A stretch of 43,966 bases of DNA from Verrucomicrobiota bacterium (GTDB lineage Bacteria; Verrucomicrobiota; Verrucomicrobiia; Chthoniobacterales; UBA10450), in contig QHOS01000029.1 of assembly GCA_003219415.1 (NCBI GenBank), forward strand, positions 1 to 43,966. The letters run 5' to 3'. The position numbers and the translations under genes are program-made. The notes beneath the pieces were generated by a model. That model did not search any database. It saw only the letters and a program-made list of their open reading frames with translations, and had not been told where the DNA came from. Positions 32,618 to 40,813 of the stretch are shown one piece after another. Every line of letters begins with the position of its first letter. The first letter of the stretch is position 1.

Positions 32618-34325
32618 GCATGCCATGACGAGTTGGGACGGCGCCGAGCTGTTCTATCGAGCGTGGATTCCTCGCGAAAGGACCGATAAGACGATTTTAC
32701 TTTTTCATCGCGGCCACGAGCACTCGGGCCGGTGGCAGCAGACAGTCGATTTACTCGGGCTTCAAGACATCGCCGTTTTCGCGTGGGACGCGCGCGGGCA
32801 TGGGCGATCGTCGGGCGAGCGCGGCGCCGCGAATAATTTTGCTGACGTAATCAGAGATGTGGACGCTTTCGCGCGCCATATTTCCGAGCGTTACAAAATC
32901 CCTTTCGAGAACATGATCGTTCTCGCTCACAGCCTTGCCGCGGTCAGTGTCGCGGCCTGGGTGCACGATTACGCACCGCCGATTCGCGCAATGATTCTGG
33001 CTACCGCTGCGTTTCACGTGAAGCTTTACGTCCCCTTCGCCATCCCGTTTCTGCGAATGAAACAAAAACTGTTCGGCCCGGGCCAGGTGAAGAGTTACGT
33101 AAAATCGAAGCTCCTGACTCGAGACCAGGAGCAGGCTGCGCAGTACGACGCCGACCCGCTTATCTTCCGTCAAATTGCGGTCAATGTTCTACTTGATCTC
33201 AACGATACGGCGGACCGATTGGTTGCGGACGCGGGCGCACTCCAAACACCGACGTTGATGATCGGAGCCGGCCGTGATTGGGTCGTTAGCCTGAAAGCGC
33301 AACGTGAATTTTTTAACCGGCTTTCGTCGTCGTTAAAGGAAATGGAGATTTATCCTGCCGCTTATCACGCCATCTTTCATGACCAGGATCGACATCTGGT
33401 TGTGCATCGCGTGCGTAAGTTTGTCCGGGAGCGCTTCGCCGAGCCGGTGACTCAGCCTTCGCTTTTGAACGCGGACCAGGTTGGCTACACGTGGGATGAA
33501 TATGAGCGGCTGAAGTCGCGCGGCGGAATGAAGTTTGCCGTGGCACGCGCTGGACTAAGAGCGGCTGGCCGCTTGAGCCGCGGCGTAGATCTCGGCTGGC
33601 GGAACGGCTTCGATTCGGGGCTTTCGCTCGATTACGTTTACGAAAATAAACCGCGTGGATCTTTAGGAGTCGGCCGTTTGATCGACAAATCGTATCTCAA
33701 CAGCATCGGTTGGCGTGGCATTCGGCAGCGCAAAACGAATCTTAAGAATGCGCTGAGAAACGTAATCGAAAAGCTTCATCAGGAAGGGCGGCCCGTTCGC
33801 CTTTTGGACATAGCTGCCGGGGCCGGGCGATATGTCATCGAAACGATGCACGAGCTTCCAGACATCTCGATAAATGCGACCCTGCGCGATTATGAACAGG
33901 AGAATGTCGATGCGGCGCGAGCGTTGGCGCAGGAATTTGGATTGAAAAATGTGATCGTGGAGCGAGGCGACGCATTCGACCGCGATTCGATTGCCGCAAT
34001 CGCGCCGCGCGCGACGATCGGAATCGTATCGGGGCTTTACGAATTGTTTCCCAGGAACGAACCAGTCTTGAATTCACTCCACGGGTTTGCGGTGGCGATC
34101 GAACCGGGCGGGTATTTGATTTACACGAATCAACCCTGGCATCCGCAGGTCGAGTTTATTGCGCGCGTGTTACGTAATCGGGAAGGGGAACCCTGGATCA
34201 TGCGTCGCCGGACGACGGCCGAAATCGATGAATTGGTGTGCGTGGCCGGTTTCCGGAAAATGGCGATGGAAGTGGATCAGTGGGGCATGTTCACCGTCTC
34301 AATCGCACGACGCGCGGAGCCTTAA
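32604..34325 (+). CDS. Alpha/beta-hydrolase / class I methyltransferase fusion (YnbC-like)
   Basis: 573 residues, two domains. Residues of about 1-280 are a monoacylglycerol-lipase-like hydrolase. Oxyanion/turn motifs are FHRGHEHSGRW and DARGHGRSSG. Ser110 lies in VLAHSLAAV, where the usual GxSxG glycines are Ala. Asp225 is in GAGRDWVVS and His255 in AAYHAIF. Residues of about 300-573 are a SAM methyltransferase with motif I LLDIAAGAGRY (near 402-410) and DYEQENVDAA. The fusion and its length are as I recall for E. coli YnbC. It may trim or methylate a lipid headgroup; the substrate is unknown. It is coupled tightly to both neighbours. Confidence 0.9.
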   Translation: MEPTEHAMTSWDGAELFYRAWIPRERTDKTILLFHRGHEHSGRWQQTVDLLGLQDIAVFAWDARGHGRSSGERGAANNFADVIRDVDAFARHISERYKIPFENMIVLAHSLAAVSVAAWVHDYAPPIRAMILATAAFHVKLYVPFAIPFLRMKQKLFGPGQVKSYVKSKLLTRDQEQAAQYDADPLIFRQIAVNVLLDLNDTADRLVADAGALQTPTLMIGAGRDWVVSLKAQREFFNRLSSSLKEMEIYPAAYHAIFHDQDRHLVVHRVRKFVRERFAEPVTQPSLLNADQVGYTWDEYERLKSRGGMKFAVARAGLRAAGRLSRGVDLGWRNGFDSGLSLDYVYENKPRGSLGVGRLIDKSYLNSIGWRGIRQRKTNLKNALRNVIEKLHQEGRPVRLLDIAAGAGRYVIETMHELPDISINATLRDYEQENVDAARALAQEFGLKNVIVERGDAFDRDSIAAIAPRATIGIVSGLYELFPRNEPVLNSLHGFAVAIEPGGYLIYTNQPWHPQVEFIARVLRNREGEPWIMRRRTTAEIDELVCVAGFRKMAMEVDQWGMFTVSIARRAEP

Positions 34326-34332
34326 CCATCGC

Positions 34333-35682
34333 GTGAGCGTCTCTCGCCTTAAAGCATTCGCGGTTTCTGCCGGATTGTCGGTCCTGTTTCTGATCGTTTA
34401 CAGCGGTTGCAATTGGATCACTGGGCAACGCAGTCACGTCGGCTCGTTTTATTTTCAATGGGAGCGCGCCATCCCATTCGTTCCTTTCATGATTCTCCCC
34501 TACATGTCGATCGACCTCTTCTTTGTCGCAGCGCCGTTCCTTTGTCGAACGGATCAGGAGCTGCGAGTCTTTTCACGGCGGGTCGTAGCCGCAATTCTCA
34601 TTGCCGGCATTTGCTTTTTGCTTTTCCCGTTACGCTTTGCTTTCCCGCGCCCTCATGCCAGCGGATGGCTCGGCGCAATCTTTGATTGGTTTCGCGGAAT
34701 GGATTCGCCTTTCAATCTCCTCCCGTCGTTGCACGCCGCGCTGCTGTTGCTCCTGATCGATCTCTACGCGAGAAATCTTCGCGGCATTTTCTTGTTCGCG
34801 GCGATGCTTTGGTTCTTTCTTATCGGTCTCTCACCGTTACTCACTTACCAGCACCACATCATCGATATTATTGGCGGCTTTGTTCTAGCCGGATATTGCT
34901 TCTACCTCTTTCGCGAGCCTTCGCTCGTGCTGCCAGTCGTGGTGAATCGCCGCATCGGATCCTATTACGCAGCGGGAGCGGCAGTCGTCTTATTCGTGGG
35001 CGCGATCTTCTGGCCATGGGGTGTGTTGTTTCTTTGGCCGACGATCGCGCTTGGCATCGTGGCGATCGCGTACTTCGGAGCGGGTCCGGTCGTTTTTCAC
35101 AAGGCGAGAGGGAAGTTGCCTTGGAGCACGCGGTTTGTGCTGGCGCCTTGCTTGCTCGGTCAATATTTGTCGCTGCTGTATTACCGCAGCCAATGTCGAT
35201 CTTGGAATGAGGTCACGCCGCGAATCTGGATTGGCGGCAAACTGGGATCCCGGGCCGCGAACAAAGCTTTGGGCTCCGGCGTCACTGCTGTGCTCGATTT
35301 AAGCGCTGAGTTTTCCGAAGCGAAACCATTCCGCAAAATCAATTATCGAAACATCCCCGTCCTCGACTTAACTGCTCCTACCCAGGCGCAGCTCGCGGAA
35401 ATGGGTGAATTAATCGGCAATCACTCCCAAAACGGTGCCGTCTATGTTCACTGTAAGATCGGTTACTCGCGAAGTGCGGCCGCGGTCGCCGCTTATTTAA
35501 TAATGAGTGGAAAAGCGAACACCGCGAACGATGCATTCGCGATCATTCGCCGGGTTCGACCATCCGTTGTCATTAGACCCGAGGTGATCTCTGCATTGGC
35601 CGAATTCGCTCCGCGAGTTCGTTCTTCCCCCGATGGCACCGACTCTTTTCTCCTCGCCTTAGATTATGGCGCGCGTCCATGA
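34333..35682 (+). CDS. PAP2 phosphatase / dual-specificity phosphatase fusion (YnbD-like)
   Basis: 449 residues from GTG 34333, seven bases after the previous stop. The first 290 residues are a membrane PAP2-like domain with about eight helices. It has FNLLPSLHAAL (His134, the PSLH form seen in IPC-synthase-like enzymes) and TYQHHIIDIIGG (His175 and Asp178). The last 130 residues are a soluble dual-specificity phosphatase with VYVHCKIGYSRSAAA (His373, Cys374, Arg380) and a probable general acid in VLDLTAPT. A membrane phosphatase joined to a Cys phosphatase could remove phosphate from a phosphatidyl-sugar or -inositol phosphate headgroup. Order and architecture match YnbD. Confidence 0.9.
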   Translation: MSVSRLKAFAVSAGLSVLFLIVYSGCNWITGQRSHVGSFYFQWERAIPFVPFMILPYMSIDLFFVAAPFLCRTDQELRVFSRRVVAAILIAGICFLLFPLRFAFPRPHASGWLGAIFDWFRGMDSPFNLLPSLHAALLLLLIDLYARNLRGIFLFAAMLWFFLIGLSPLLTYQHHIIDIIGGFVLAGYCFYLFREPSLVLPVVVNRRIGSYYAAGAAVVLFVGAIFWPWGVLFLWPTIALGIVAIAYFGAGPVVFHKARGKLPWSTRFVLAPCLLGQYLSLLYYRSQCRSWNEVTPRIWIGGKLGSRAANKALGSGVTAVLDLSAEFSEAKPFRKINYRNIPVLDLTAPTQAQLAEMGELIGNHSQNGAVYVHCKIGYSRSAAAVAAYLIMSGKANTANDAFAIIRRVRPSVVIRPEVISALAEFAPRVRSSPDGTDSFLLALDYGARP

Positions 35683-35695
35683 TCGCGGGAATCTT

Positions 35696-36124
35696 ATGAA
35701 CTATAACGAACTGATTCAGCTTTACTTCGAGCGTTCGACTGCGATGCAGCAATACTGGAACCTCTACGTCATCATCGTCGGCGGGGTTCTGGCGTTTTCC
35801 TCTCTGCGCAAACAGCCGGCTGCAATTACTACCGCGCTGGTCTGCATTTTATTCGCCCTGTTTGCCTATAAGAATCTCGATGCGATGAAAGACACGACCG
35901 CGCAACGCTCCGCCACGATCGAAGCGATCAAACAATTCGATTCTGGCGGCGTCACGGCCACTCCCTCAAAGCAAGTGCGCGATCTGCTCGAGCCGACTCT
36001 TACGCCCGCCACGTTTGGAAGCGTCAAGGCCACCCACATCATCAGCGACCTGCTCACCATCGTCGCACTTTGCGCGATGGAGCTCCGAAGAAGAAGGCTC
36101 AAAGCGACCCCGAGCTTGCCCTAA
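35696..36124 (+). CDS. Small membrane protein of the lipid operon, unknown
   Basis: 142 residues from ATG 35696, 13 bases after the phosphatase stop. The first helix (WNLYVIIVGGVLAFSSL) and a second (TALVCILFALFAYKNL) form a membrane hairpin. The tail has a third hydrophobic stretch (IISDLLTIVALCAMEL) and a basic end. No family is recognised. Tight spacing places it in the operon, so it may be a partner or chaperone of the lipid enzymes. It may also be an unrelated passenger. Confidence 0.7.
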   Translation: MNYNELIQLYFERSTAMQQYWNLYVIIVGGVLAFSSLRKQPAAITTALVCILFALFAYKNLDAMKDTTAQRSATIEAIKQFDSGGVTATPSKQVRDLLEPTLTPATFGSVKATHIISDLLTIVALCAMELRRRRLKATPSLP

Positions 36125-36143
36125 GGCGCTCCATCTCGAGAAA

Positions 36144-36398
36144 ATGATTCCCTTCGTATTCGGCTTCTTACTCTTTCTTACAATGGGATTATTGTTAACG
36201 GGATGGCCGAAGCTCGTGCGGGAATTCACTATCAATGCATGCGAGAGCGGCCGTTGGGGGTTTTGGATTGGCCGGAACATGATTTTGCGCCGTGTGAAGA
36301 AGCCGGGATATCTTATTGAATTGCGCCTGATCGGCGTTGTGTGTCTTTGGGCCGCTGTACTCCTGGGATGGGCGCTGCTAGCTCCGAAGCACTACTAA
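36144..36398 (+). CDS. Very small membrane protein of the lipid operon, unknown
   Basis: 84 residues from ATG 36144, 19 bases after the previous stop. Two membrane helices (FVFGFLLFLTMGLLLTGW and IGVVCLWAAVLLGWALLAP) surround a basic loop. An open frame extends upstream to 36015 but overlaps the previous gene. CGAGAAA is a weak ribosome binding site. No family recognised; operon membership is inferred from spacing. Confidence 0.55.
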   Translation: MIPFVFGFLLFLTMGLLLTGWPKLVREFTINACESGRWGFWIGRNMILRRVKKPGYLIELRLIGVVCLWAAVLLGWALLAPKHY

Positions 36399-36515
36399 CG
36401 CCACTTAAGTCGGTGACAGCTGGGCGATCCCGAGACCGCGGGTGAATTCCAGGACGAAGATTTGTCGCCACGTCTACTTGATCAGCTCTTCCAAGGGCGC
36501 AGCGTATGACTGCAA

Positions 36516-37346
36516 TCACGATGTTTCCTGAAACAATTTGTTCAAATCTGCAGACACAGCGCCGTTCGCCAGAAGATGGAATGTGCCGTTTGTTTTGATG
36601 TCTTTGGCGGCGCGCAGGAATGTGCCCCACGCAGCCAGAGCAAGGCCGGAGCCGACAGAAATCCGCCGCACGCCGAGATCGGCCAATTGGGAAAGCGAAA
36701 GCTGGTGATTGAATCCGGAGACGAGGACATTGACATGCTTGGGAGCGACTGTCTTCACGATCTGCGCAATTTCATCTGGTTTACTGACGGCCGGCGCGTA
36801 GACGCAATCGGCACCGGCTTCGGCGTACGCAACGAGCCGGTCGAGGGCGGTATTGAACGGATCGGAATCGTGCACCAGCCACGCTTCGCAACGGCCGGTT
36901 AGGACGATGCCACTGCCCGAAGCGTCAATCGCAGATCGCGCCGCCCGAATACGATCGATGCCCAATTTTTTTTCGTAGAGCGGTTTGTCAGTGCGACCGG
37001 TACTGTCTTCGATTGATAGACCGGCAACTCCGGTTGAAACGCAAAGTCGCACATTGTTCGCCACGTCTTCTGGCTGATCGGCGTAGCCGGCCAGGAAGTC
37101 TGCGTTTACCGGCAGCGTTGTTGCTTCCACAATTTCGCGGATGTGCGCGAGCATTTCATCGCGCGGAACACCGCCATCGCGTTTTCCCCGCGAAAAAGCG
37201 AATCCTGCTGAAGTGGTGGCGAGTGCTTCGAATCCGAGATGTTCCAGATAGATCGCCGTTCCGATGTCCCACGGATTTGGAAGCACGAAACACCCGGACT
37301 CGTGCATCGCGCGAAACGTTGCAGAAGATTGTTGCGGTGAACTCAT
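36516..37346 (-). CDS. Isocitrate lyase / PEP mutase family protein
   Basis: 276 residues of the PEP mutase/isocitrate lyase TIM barrel, which acts on C-C or C-P bonds of alpha-hydroxy or phosphonate acids. It has NPWDIGTAIYLEHLGFEALAT at the start and VNADFLAGY (metal-site Asp). GLSIEDSTGR follows, and VSGFNHQLSLSQLADLGVRRIS near the end. The Cys of the KKCGH loop of true isocitrate lyases is absent (FSRGKRDGG instead), so a 2,3-dimethylmalate/oxaloacetate-type lyase or hydrolase is more likely. The exact substrate is undetermined. Monocistronic. Confidence 0.9.
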   Translation of the reverse strand: MSSPQQSSATFRAMHESGCFVLPNPWDIGTAIYLEHLGFEALATTSAGFAFSRGKRDGGVPRDEMLAHIREIVEATTLPVNADFLAGYADQPEDVANNVRLCVSTGVAGLSIEDSTGRTDKPLYEKKLGIDRIRAARSAIDASGSGIVLTGRCEAWLVHDSDPFNTALDRLVAYAEAGADCVYAPAVSKPDEIAQIVKTVAPKHVNVLVSGFNHQLSLSQLADLGVRRISVGSGLALAAWGTFLRAAKDIKTNGTFHLLANGAVSADLNKLFQETS

Positions 37347-37435
37347 GTCTTAAACCTATTCTGCCCTGGCTCGAGTGCGAGAATGGAATGGCCAGCGATG
37401 CGTTTGCCCTACAATCTGTCTATCGTCTTCCCGAA

Positions 37436-37978
37436 TTATTTCGATTTTGCGTCGTTGGATTTCCAAATCCGTCGTAATGGGCCTTCGACTCCGTAAATCG
37501 GATCGTTCTCCGGCATTGGCAAGGCCGCAATATTGTGATCGGCTTTCGGGCGCTCACCCGGGAGACCCCGAAGTAAATCCCACTGGCGACCTTCGGGATA
37601 AGCTCCTACGACGCCAAAATCGTTGCTAGCACCGATGTTCTGATGTGCCACACCGGCCGGGATGACTATCACATCGCCCGCATGCACCTCGATGTTCTTG
37701 CCATGCTCGCCGCCGAGTCGCAGAGTGGCAGCGCCAGAATAAACACCGAGCACTTCATGCGACGTGCTGTGATAATGGGGAAAGGAATAGACTCCGTCTC
37801 GCCACGAGTTGGTCCAATCGTTTTCGGCAAAACGCTGTTCGAAAATGGACGCCGAATCTTTGGCATCGGTTGCGATTGCCTGCCGATAAAACAGCAAAGA
37901 AAGGGGACTATTTGGGAAAATACCGTCGTCTTTGAAATTCAATTGCTCGGGCTGAACAAGATCGTGCTTTTGAGTCAT
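37436..37978 (-). CDS. Cupin-domain protein
   Basis: 180 residues from ATG 37978 (the longer frame to 38134 runs into repeat sequence). It is a single small cupin barrel. Motif 1 is FPHYHSTSHEVLGVYSG (metal His and Glu) and motif 2 is VIPAGVAHQNIG. The C-terminal GVEGPLRRIWK is as in a common cupin family found with sugar or redox genes. The substrate cannot be told. It ends about 90 bases from the PEP mutase-family gene on the same strand. Confidence 0.85.
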   Translation of the reverse strand: MTQKHDLVQPEQLNFKDDGIFPNSPLSLLFYRQAIATDAKDSASIFEQRFAENDWTNSWRDGVYSFPHYHSTSHEVLGVYSGAATLRLGGEHGKNIEVHAGDVIVIPAGVAHQNIGASNDFGVVGAYPEGRQWDLLRGLPGERPKADHNIAALPMPENDPIYGVEGPLRRIWKSNDAKSK

Positions 37979-38131
37979 GCGCAGTTCTCTCGCGTTAAGG
38001 TAACGCAAGAAAGGTCGGAGTTGGTCTTGGCAGCGATGAAATTGTAATAGAAGCGGTCCCGCAAATGTTGTACCCGCCTCAGAGTTTACTCGCGGCAAGT
38101 GTCGAGGCGTCTGGGATGTTGCACCTTCCAG

Positions 38132-38157
38132 CACGGCGACAGAGCGCCGTGGCTACA
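38132..38157. repeat. Short hairpin with GGCTACA end
   Basis: CACGGCG-ACAGAG-CGCCGTG (38132-38151) is followed by GGCTACA. It resembles one end of the TGTAGCC-type elements and is probably a degraded copy. It lies downstream of the SDR gene ending at 38181. Confidence 0.45.
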
Positions 38158-38180
38158 ACGCTTGTTTTTCCTGGAATTGA

Positions 38181-38990
38181 CTACAGGATCGAGCGAAGCA
38201 GGCCGCCTTCAGCGCGCAGAGCGGCACCATTGGTAGCAGATGAAAGAGGACTCGCCACAAACGCAACTAATGCGGCTACTTCTTCGATTGTGGCAAATCG
38301 TTGCAGGAGAGAACTCGGTCTCACTGTTTTAAAGAAATTCTTCTCTACTTCGGCAGGCGTGATTCCCCTTGTCCTCGCGACGTCGGCAATGAATTGCTCG
38401 ACGCCTTCGGATCGTGTTGGACCGGCGAGGATTGAATTCACTGTGATGCCGGTGCCCGATGTCATTTCCGCGAGGCCGCGAGCCAGGGCCACCTGCATGG
38501 TCTTGGTTACCCCGTAGTGAATCATCTCAACAGGAATGTTCACAGCGGACTCGCTGGAAATGAAAATAATGCGCCCCCAATTTGCCGTATTCATACCCGG
38601 CAGGTAACGCCGGCATAGCCGTACCCCGCTCATAAAATTTGTCTCGATGATGGCGTGCCACTCGTCGTCGGTGATTTTCTCAAACGGCTTCGGTTCGTAC
38701 ATGCCAAGGTTATTAACAAGAACATCTATCACAGGCATAGCCTCGATGCATTTCGCGCAGCCGCGCGCTGTTGCAAGATCGGCAGCTATGCCGCTGACCT
38801 TTGCATCGCGGATATCCTTCTGAATCCTCTTAAGCGCGGCCTCGACTCGATTCTGAGTGCGGCCGGTAATGACAACGGAAGCTCCTTCGCCCGCCATGGT
38901 GCGTGCAATCGCAAAGCCGATACCAGCGGTCGAGCCCGTGACCAATGCTTTCTTTCCTTCTAATAGCAGATTCACAGGCTTAGACAGCAA
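38181..38990 (-). CDS. SDR family oxidoreductase
   Basis: 269 residues, classical short-chain dehydrogenase/reductase. The NAD(P) motif is VTGSTAGIGFAIAR. DVLVNNLGMYEP is the NNxG motif, and a serine before YGVTK (Tyr and Lys) completes the catalytic set. VITGRTQNRVE after the second strand suggests NADP preference (Arg). The substrate is unknown. The start may be the TTG at 38990 or the GTG at 38975, both in frame. Stand-alone. Confidence 0.9.
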   Translation of the reverse strand: MLSKPVNLLLEGKKALVTGSTAGIGFAIARTMAGEGASVVITGRTQNRVEAALKRIQKDIRDAKVSGIAADLATARGCAKCIEAMPVIDVLVNNLGMYEPKPFEKITDDEWHAIIETNFMSGVRLCRRYLPGMNTANWGRIIFISSESAVNIPVEMIHYGVTKTMQVALARGLAEMTSGTGITVNSILAGPTRSEGVEQFIADVARTRGITPAEVEKNFFKTVRPSSLLQRFATIEEVAALVAFVASPLSSATNGAALRAEGGLLRSIL

Positions 38991-39105
38991 CTAGATGATG
39001 TCACTTGGGGGGCTCTCGGAACAACGGAACTGGAAGCGAGCACCGTTAGCAGTGCCCACCTCCACTTGTCCCACGTCTCCGGATAAAAACGAGGATGTAA
39101 TCCCA

Positions 39106-40083
39106 TTATCTGATTCCCAGCGACTGAAGCGTGGCAGCATCAACTGTCCCTGTCACGCTGAGATTGTTGTCCTCCTGATAACGGGCAAGAGCGGCCTCTG
39201 TTTGGTCGCCAGCTGTTCCGTCGATCGTGCCGTTATAGTAACCAAGCTTCGCAAGCTCCGCCTGAACAGCGCTTACAGCCGCGTTGGCCGCGGATTGACC
39301 TGAATTGGAGTAACCAGACTGATCATCATCGTTGTATGGAGAGTAGTTATAGTAATCGTACGGGTTACCGGAGGAGTAGTCGGAATCATAGGGATAATAG
39401 CCGGAGTAATCATCCGGGTAATCGCCATAGGCGTAGTAAGGATCGTAATCCGATGGGTAAAGTCCCCACCAGAAACCGTCGACAAAAACAAACACCCGAT
39501 TGTGATCAAAGTGCGAGTGATGCCTGTCCCAATCGCGATGCCAGTTGTTTGCGTCGTGCCGCTCGGAAGCGTGGTTTCTCACAAAGGACTGACGATTGGC
39601 TGCCGTCGAAGCCCGCGGATCCGAAACCCGGTTCCGCCCTGTGGTTGAGCCAACGCGATTTGGTTGACGACGTGCCGCACCGGCAATTGAGCCAACGCGA
39701 CCCGGCTGACGATTTGCCGCAGCAACTCTGCCAGCATATGGCCTTGTGGGTCCGACTGAGCGAGTGAATCCGTGCGGCCGCACGGCGGTCATGCGATTAC
39801 CACCATAGTAGAATCGAGGCGCGCGACTTACGGCCCCAACACTTCTCCCGGCAAAGTATGCCCCATTGCTACGGAAAGCCGGTGCTCCTCGAAAGCCACC
39901 ACCGTAAAAGGCTGGCGCGGCGCGGGAACCACCACCAGCAGAGCCCCCGGCGCGGCCGCCACCGCCAATGTGGCCGCCACCGCCAACTTGGCCACCGCCT
40001 CCGCCGCGCGGACCTGCCCACGTTGGCTGACTAAGACTAACAAAAGCGATCCCTGCTAACCCTAATAATGTAATTCTTTTCAT
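39106..40083 (-). CDS. Secreted Gly-rich protein with C-terminal peptidoglycan-binding domain
   Basis: 325 residues from ATG 40083. A signal peptide (MKRITLLGLAGIAFVSLSQ... to about residue 23) leads into a Gly-rich region (GGGGGQVGGGGHIGGGGR). An Arg/Asn-rich segment, a His-rich patch (WHRDWDRHHSHFDHN) and an Asp/Tyr-rich low-complexity run (DYDPYYAYGDYPDDYSGYY) follow. The last 60 residues are a PG_binding_1 domain (VQAELAKLGYYNGTIDGTAG). It may be a cell-wall-attached structural or scaffold protein. Such architectures are common in Verrucomicrobia as hypothetical proteins. No partners nearby. Confidence 0.85.
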   Translation of the reverse strand: MKRITLLGLAGIAFVSLSQPTWAGPRGGGGGQVGGGGHIGGGGRAGGSAGGGSRAAPAFYGGGFRGAPAFRSNGAYFAGRSVGAVSRAPRFYYGGNRMTAVRPHGFTRSVGPTRPYAGRVAAANRQPGRVGSIAGAARRQPNRVGSTTGRNRVSDPRASTAANRQSFVRNHASERHDANNWHRDWDRHHSHFDHNRVFVFVDGFWWGLYPSDYDPYYAYGDYPDDYSGYYPYDSDYSSGNPYDYYNYSPYNDDDQSGYSNSGQSAANAAVSAVQAELAKLGYYNGTIDGTAGDQTEAALARYQEDNNLSVTGTVDAATLQSLGIR

Positions 40084-40214
40084 GACATAAACCTCATGGC
40101 CGATTGGCTGCGCTGCCATTGCGATTCCGTGGGATTTTGCGGTCTCTCTTTGGAGAGATGCAGTAACCAGCAGGTGCGTCGTCTAAAATGACGAATGGCT
40201 TCGCCCCGCTAAAT

Positions 40215-40238
40215 CGTTAGAGCGTTGGACCGTTGAAT
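40215..40238. repeat. Octamer tandem array, three units (CGTTAGAG, CGTTGGAC, CGTTGAAT)
   Basis: Same octamer theme as 5788-5811, in the gap of about 210 bases between the peptidoglycan-binding protein gene and the response regulator gene. A CCCGCC-TGA-GGCGGG hairpin at 40254-40268 lies nearby and may end the response regulator transcript on the minus strand. Confidence 0.5.
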
Positions 40239-40294
40239 CGGATTTCCGTGTAACCCGCCTGAGGCGGGGTAACGAATCACAAATCACGCACGCT

Positions 40295-40777
40295 TTAGCC
40301 GAAGAGTTTTGCCTGCTGCGCGAACAAATGCTCGTCGATGGTGCGGATCAACTCTTGAATATTGATGGGCTTGGCAAGAAATGGATGCCCGTCGATGTGT
40401 ACGCCAGCCTTGGCTTCGCTCGGCGTAACGAGCGCCGTGAGGAAAATGATGGGTGTGTTTTGCAATTCCGGGTCGGCCCGAATTTGCGCTGCGATTTCGC
40501 CTCCGTCTCTGATGGGCATGATTACATCCAGCAAGATGAGGTCTGGCCGAAAAATCCGGGCGCTCCGGTAAGCCTTAGTTGAGTTATTCTCTTCAAGCAC
40601 GAGATACTGACCTGTTTTTTCGAGAAGGATTCTAACCAGGTGAGTGGCGTTCGTGTCGTTATCAACGATCAGGATTCGCCTCTTTCCGTTGACTCTGGAG
40701 ATTGCAGTTGAATCTGGCCAGGAGACATCACCCTCGGGTTCATGAGGAAGGAAATTCGCTTCGATTACCTTGTTCAT
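40295..40777 (-). CDS. Response regulator receiver protein without output domain
   Basis: 160 residues. The receiver domain covers about residues 33-155, with acidic pocket Asp39 and Asp41 and phospho-acceptor Asp74 in ILLDVIMP. A Thr in FLTAL and a Lys in FLAKPI are conserved. The 32-residue N-terminal tail is not recognised. No DNA-binding or other output domain is present, so it acts as a stand-alone signal relay (CheY/Spo0F type). GAAAGAG before the start supports ATG 40777. No histidine kinase is in the window. Confidence 0.93.
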   Translation of the reverse strand: MNKVIEANFLPHEPEGDVSWPDSTAISRVNGKRRILIVDNDTNATHLVRILLEKTGQYLVLEENNSTKAYRSARIFRPDLILLDVIMPIRDGGEIAAQIRADPELQNTPIIFLTALVTPSEAKAGVHIDGHPFLAKPINIQELIRTIDEHLFAQQAKLFG

Positions 40778-40813
40778 ATCTCTTTCGATAACGTTGTTAT
40801 TTCTGGTGGCTTC

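Noticed and set aside
31877-32626. 249-residue open frame on the minus strand inside the PlsC-like gene
   Set aside because: Antisense shadow; the plus-strand PlsC has intact catalytic motifs.
37979-38134. N-terminal extension of the cupin gene
   Set aside because: Extension runs into repeat-like DNA and lacks cupin similarity; ATG 37978 starts the family-like part.
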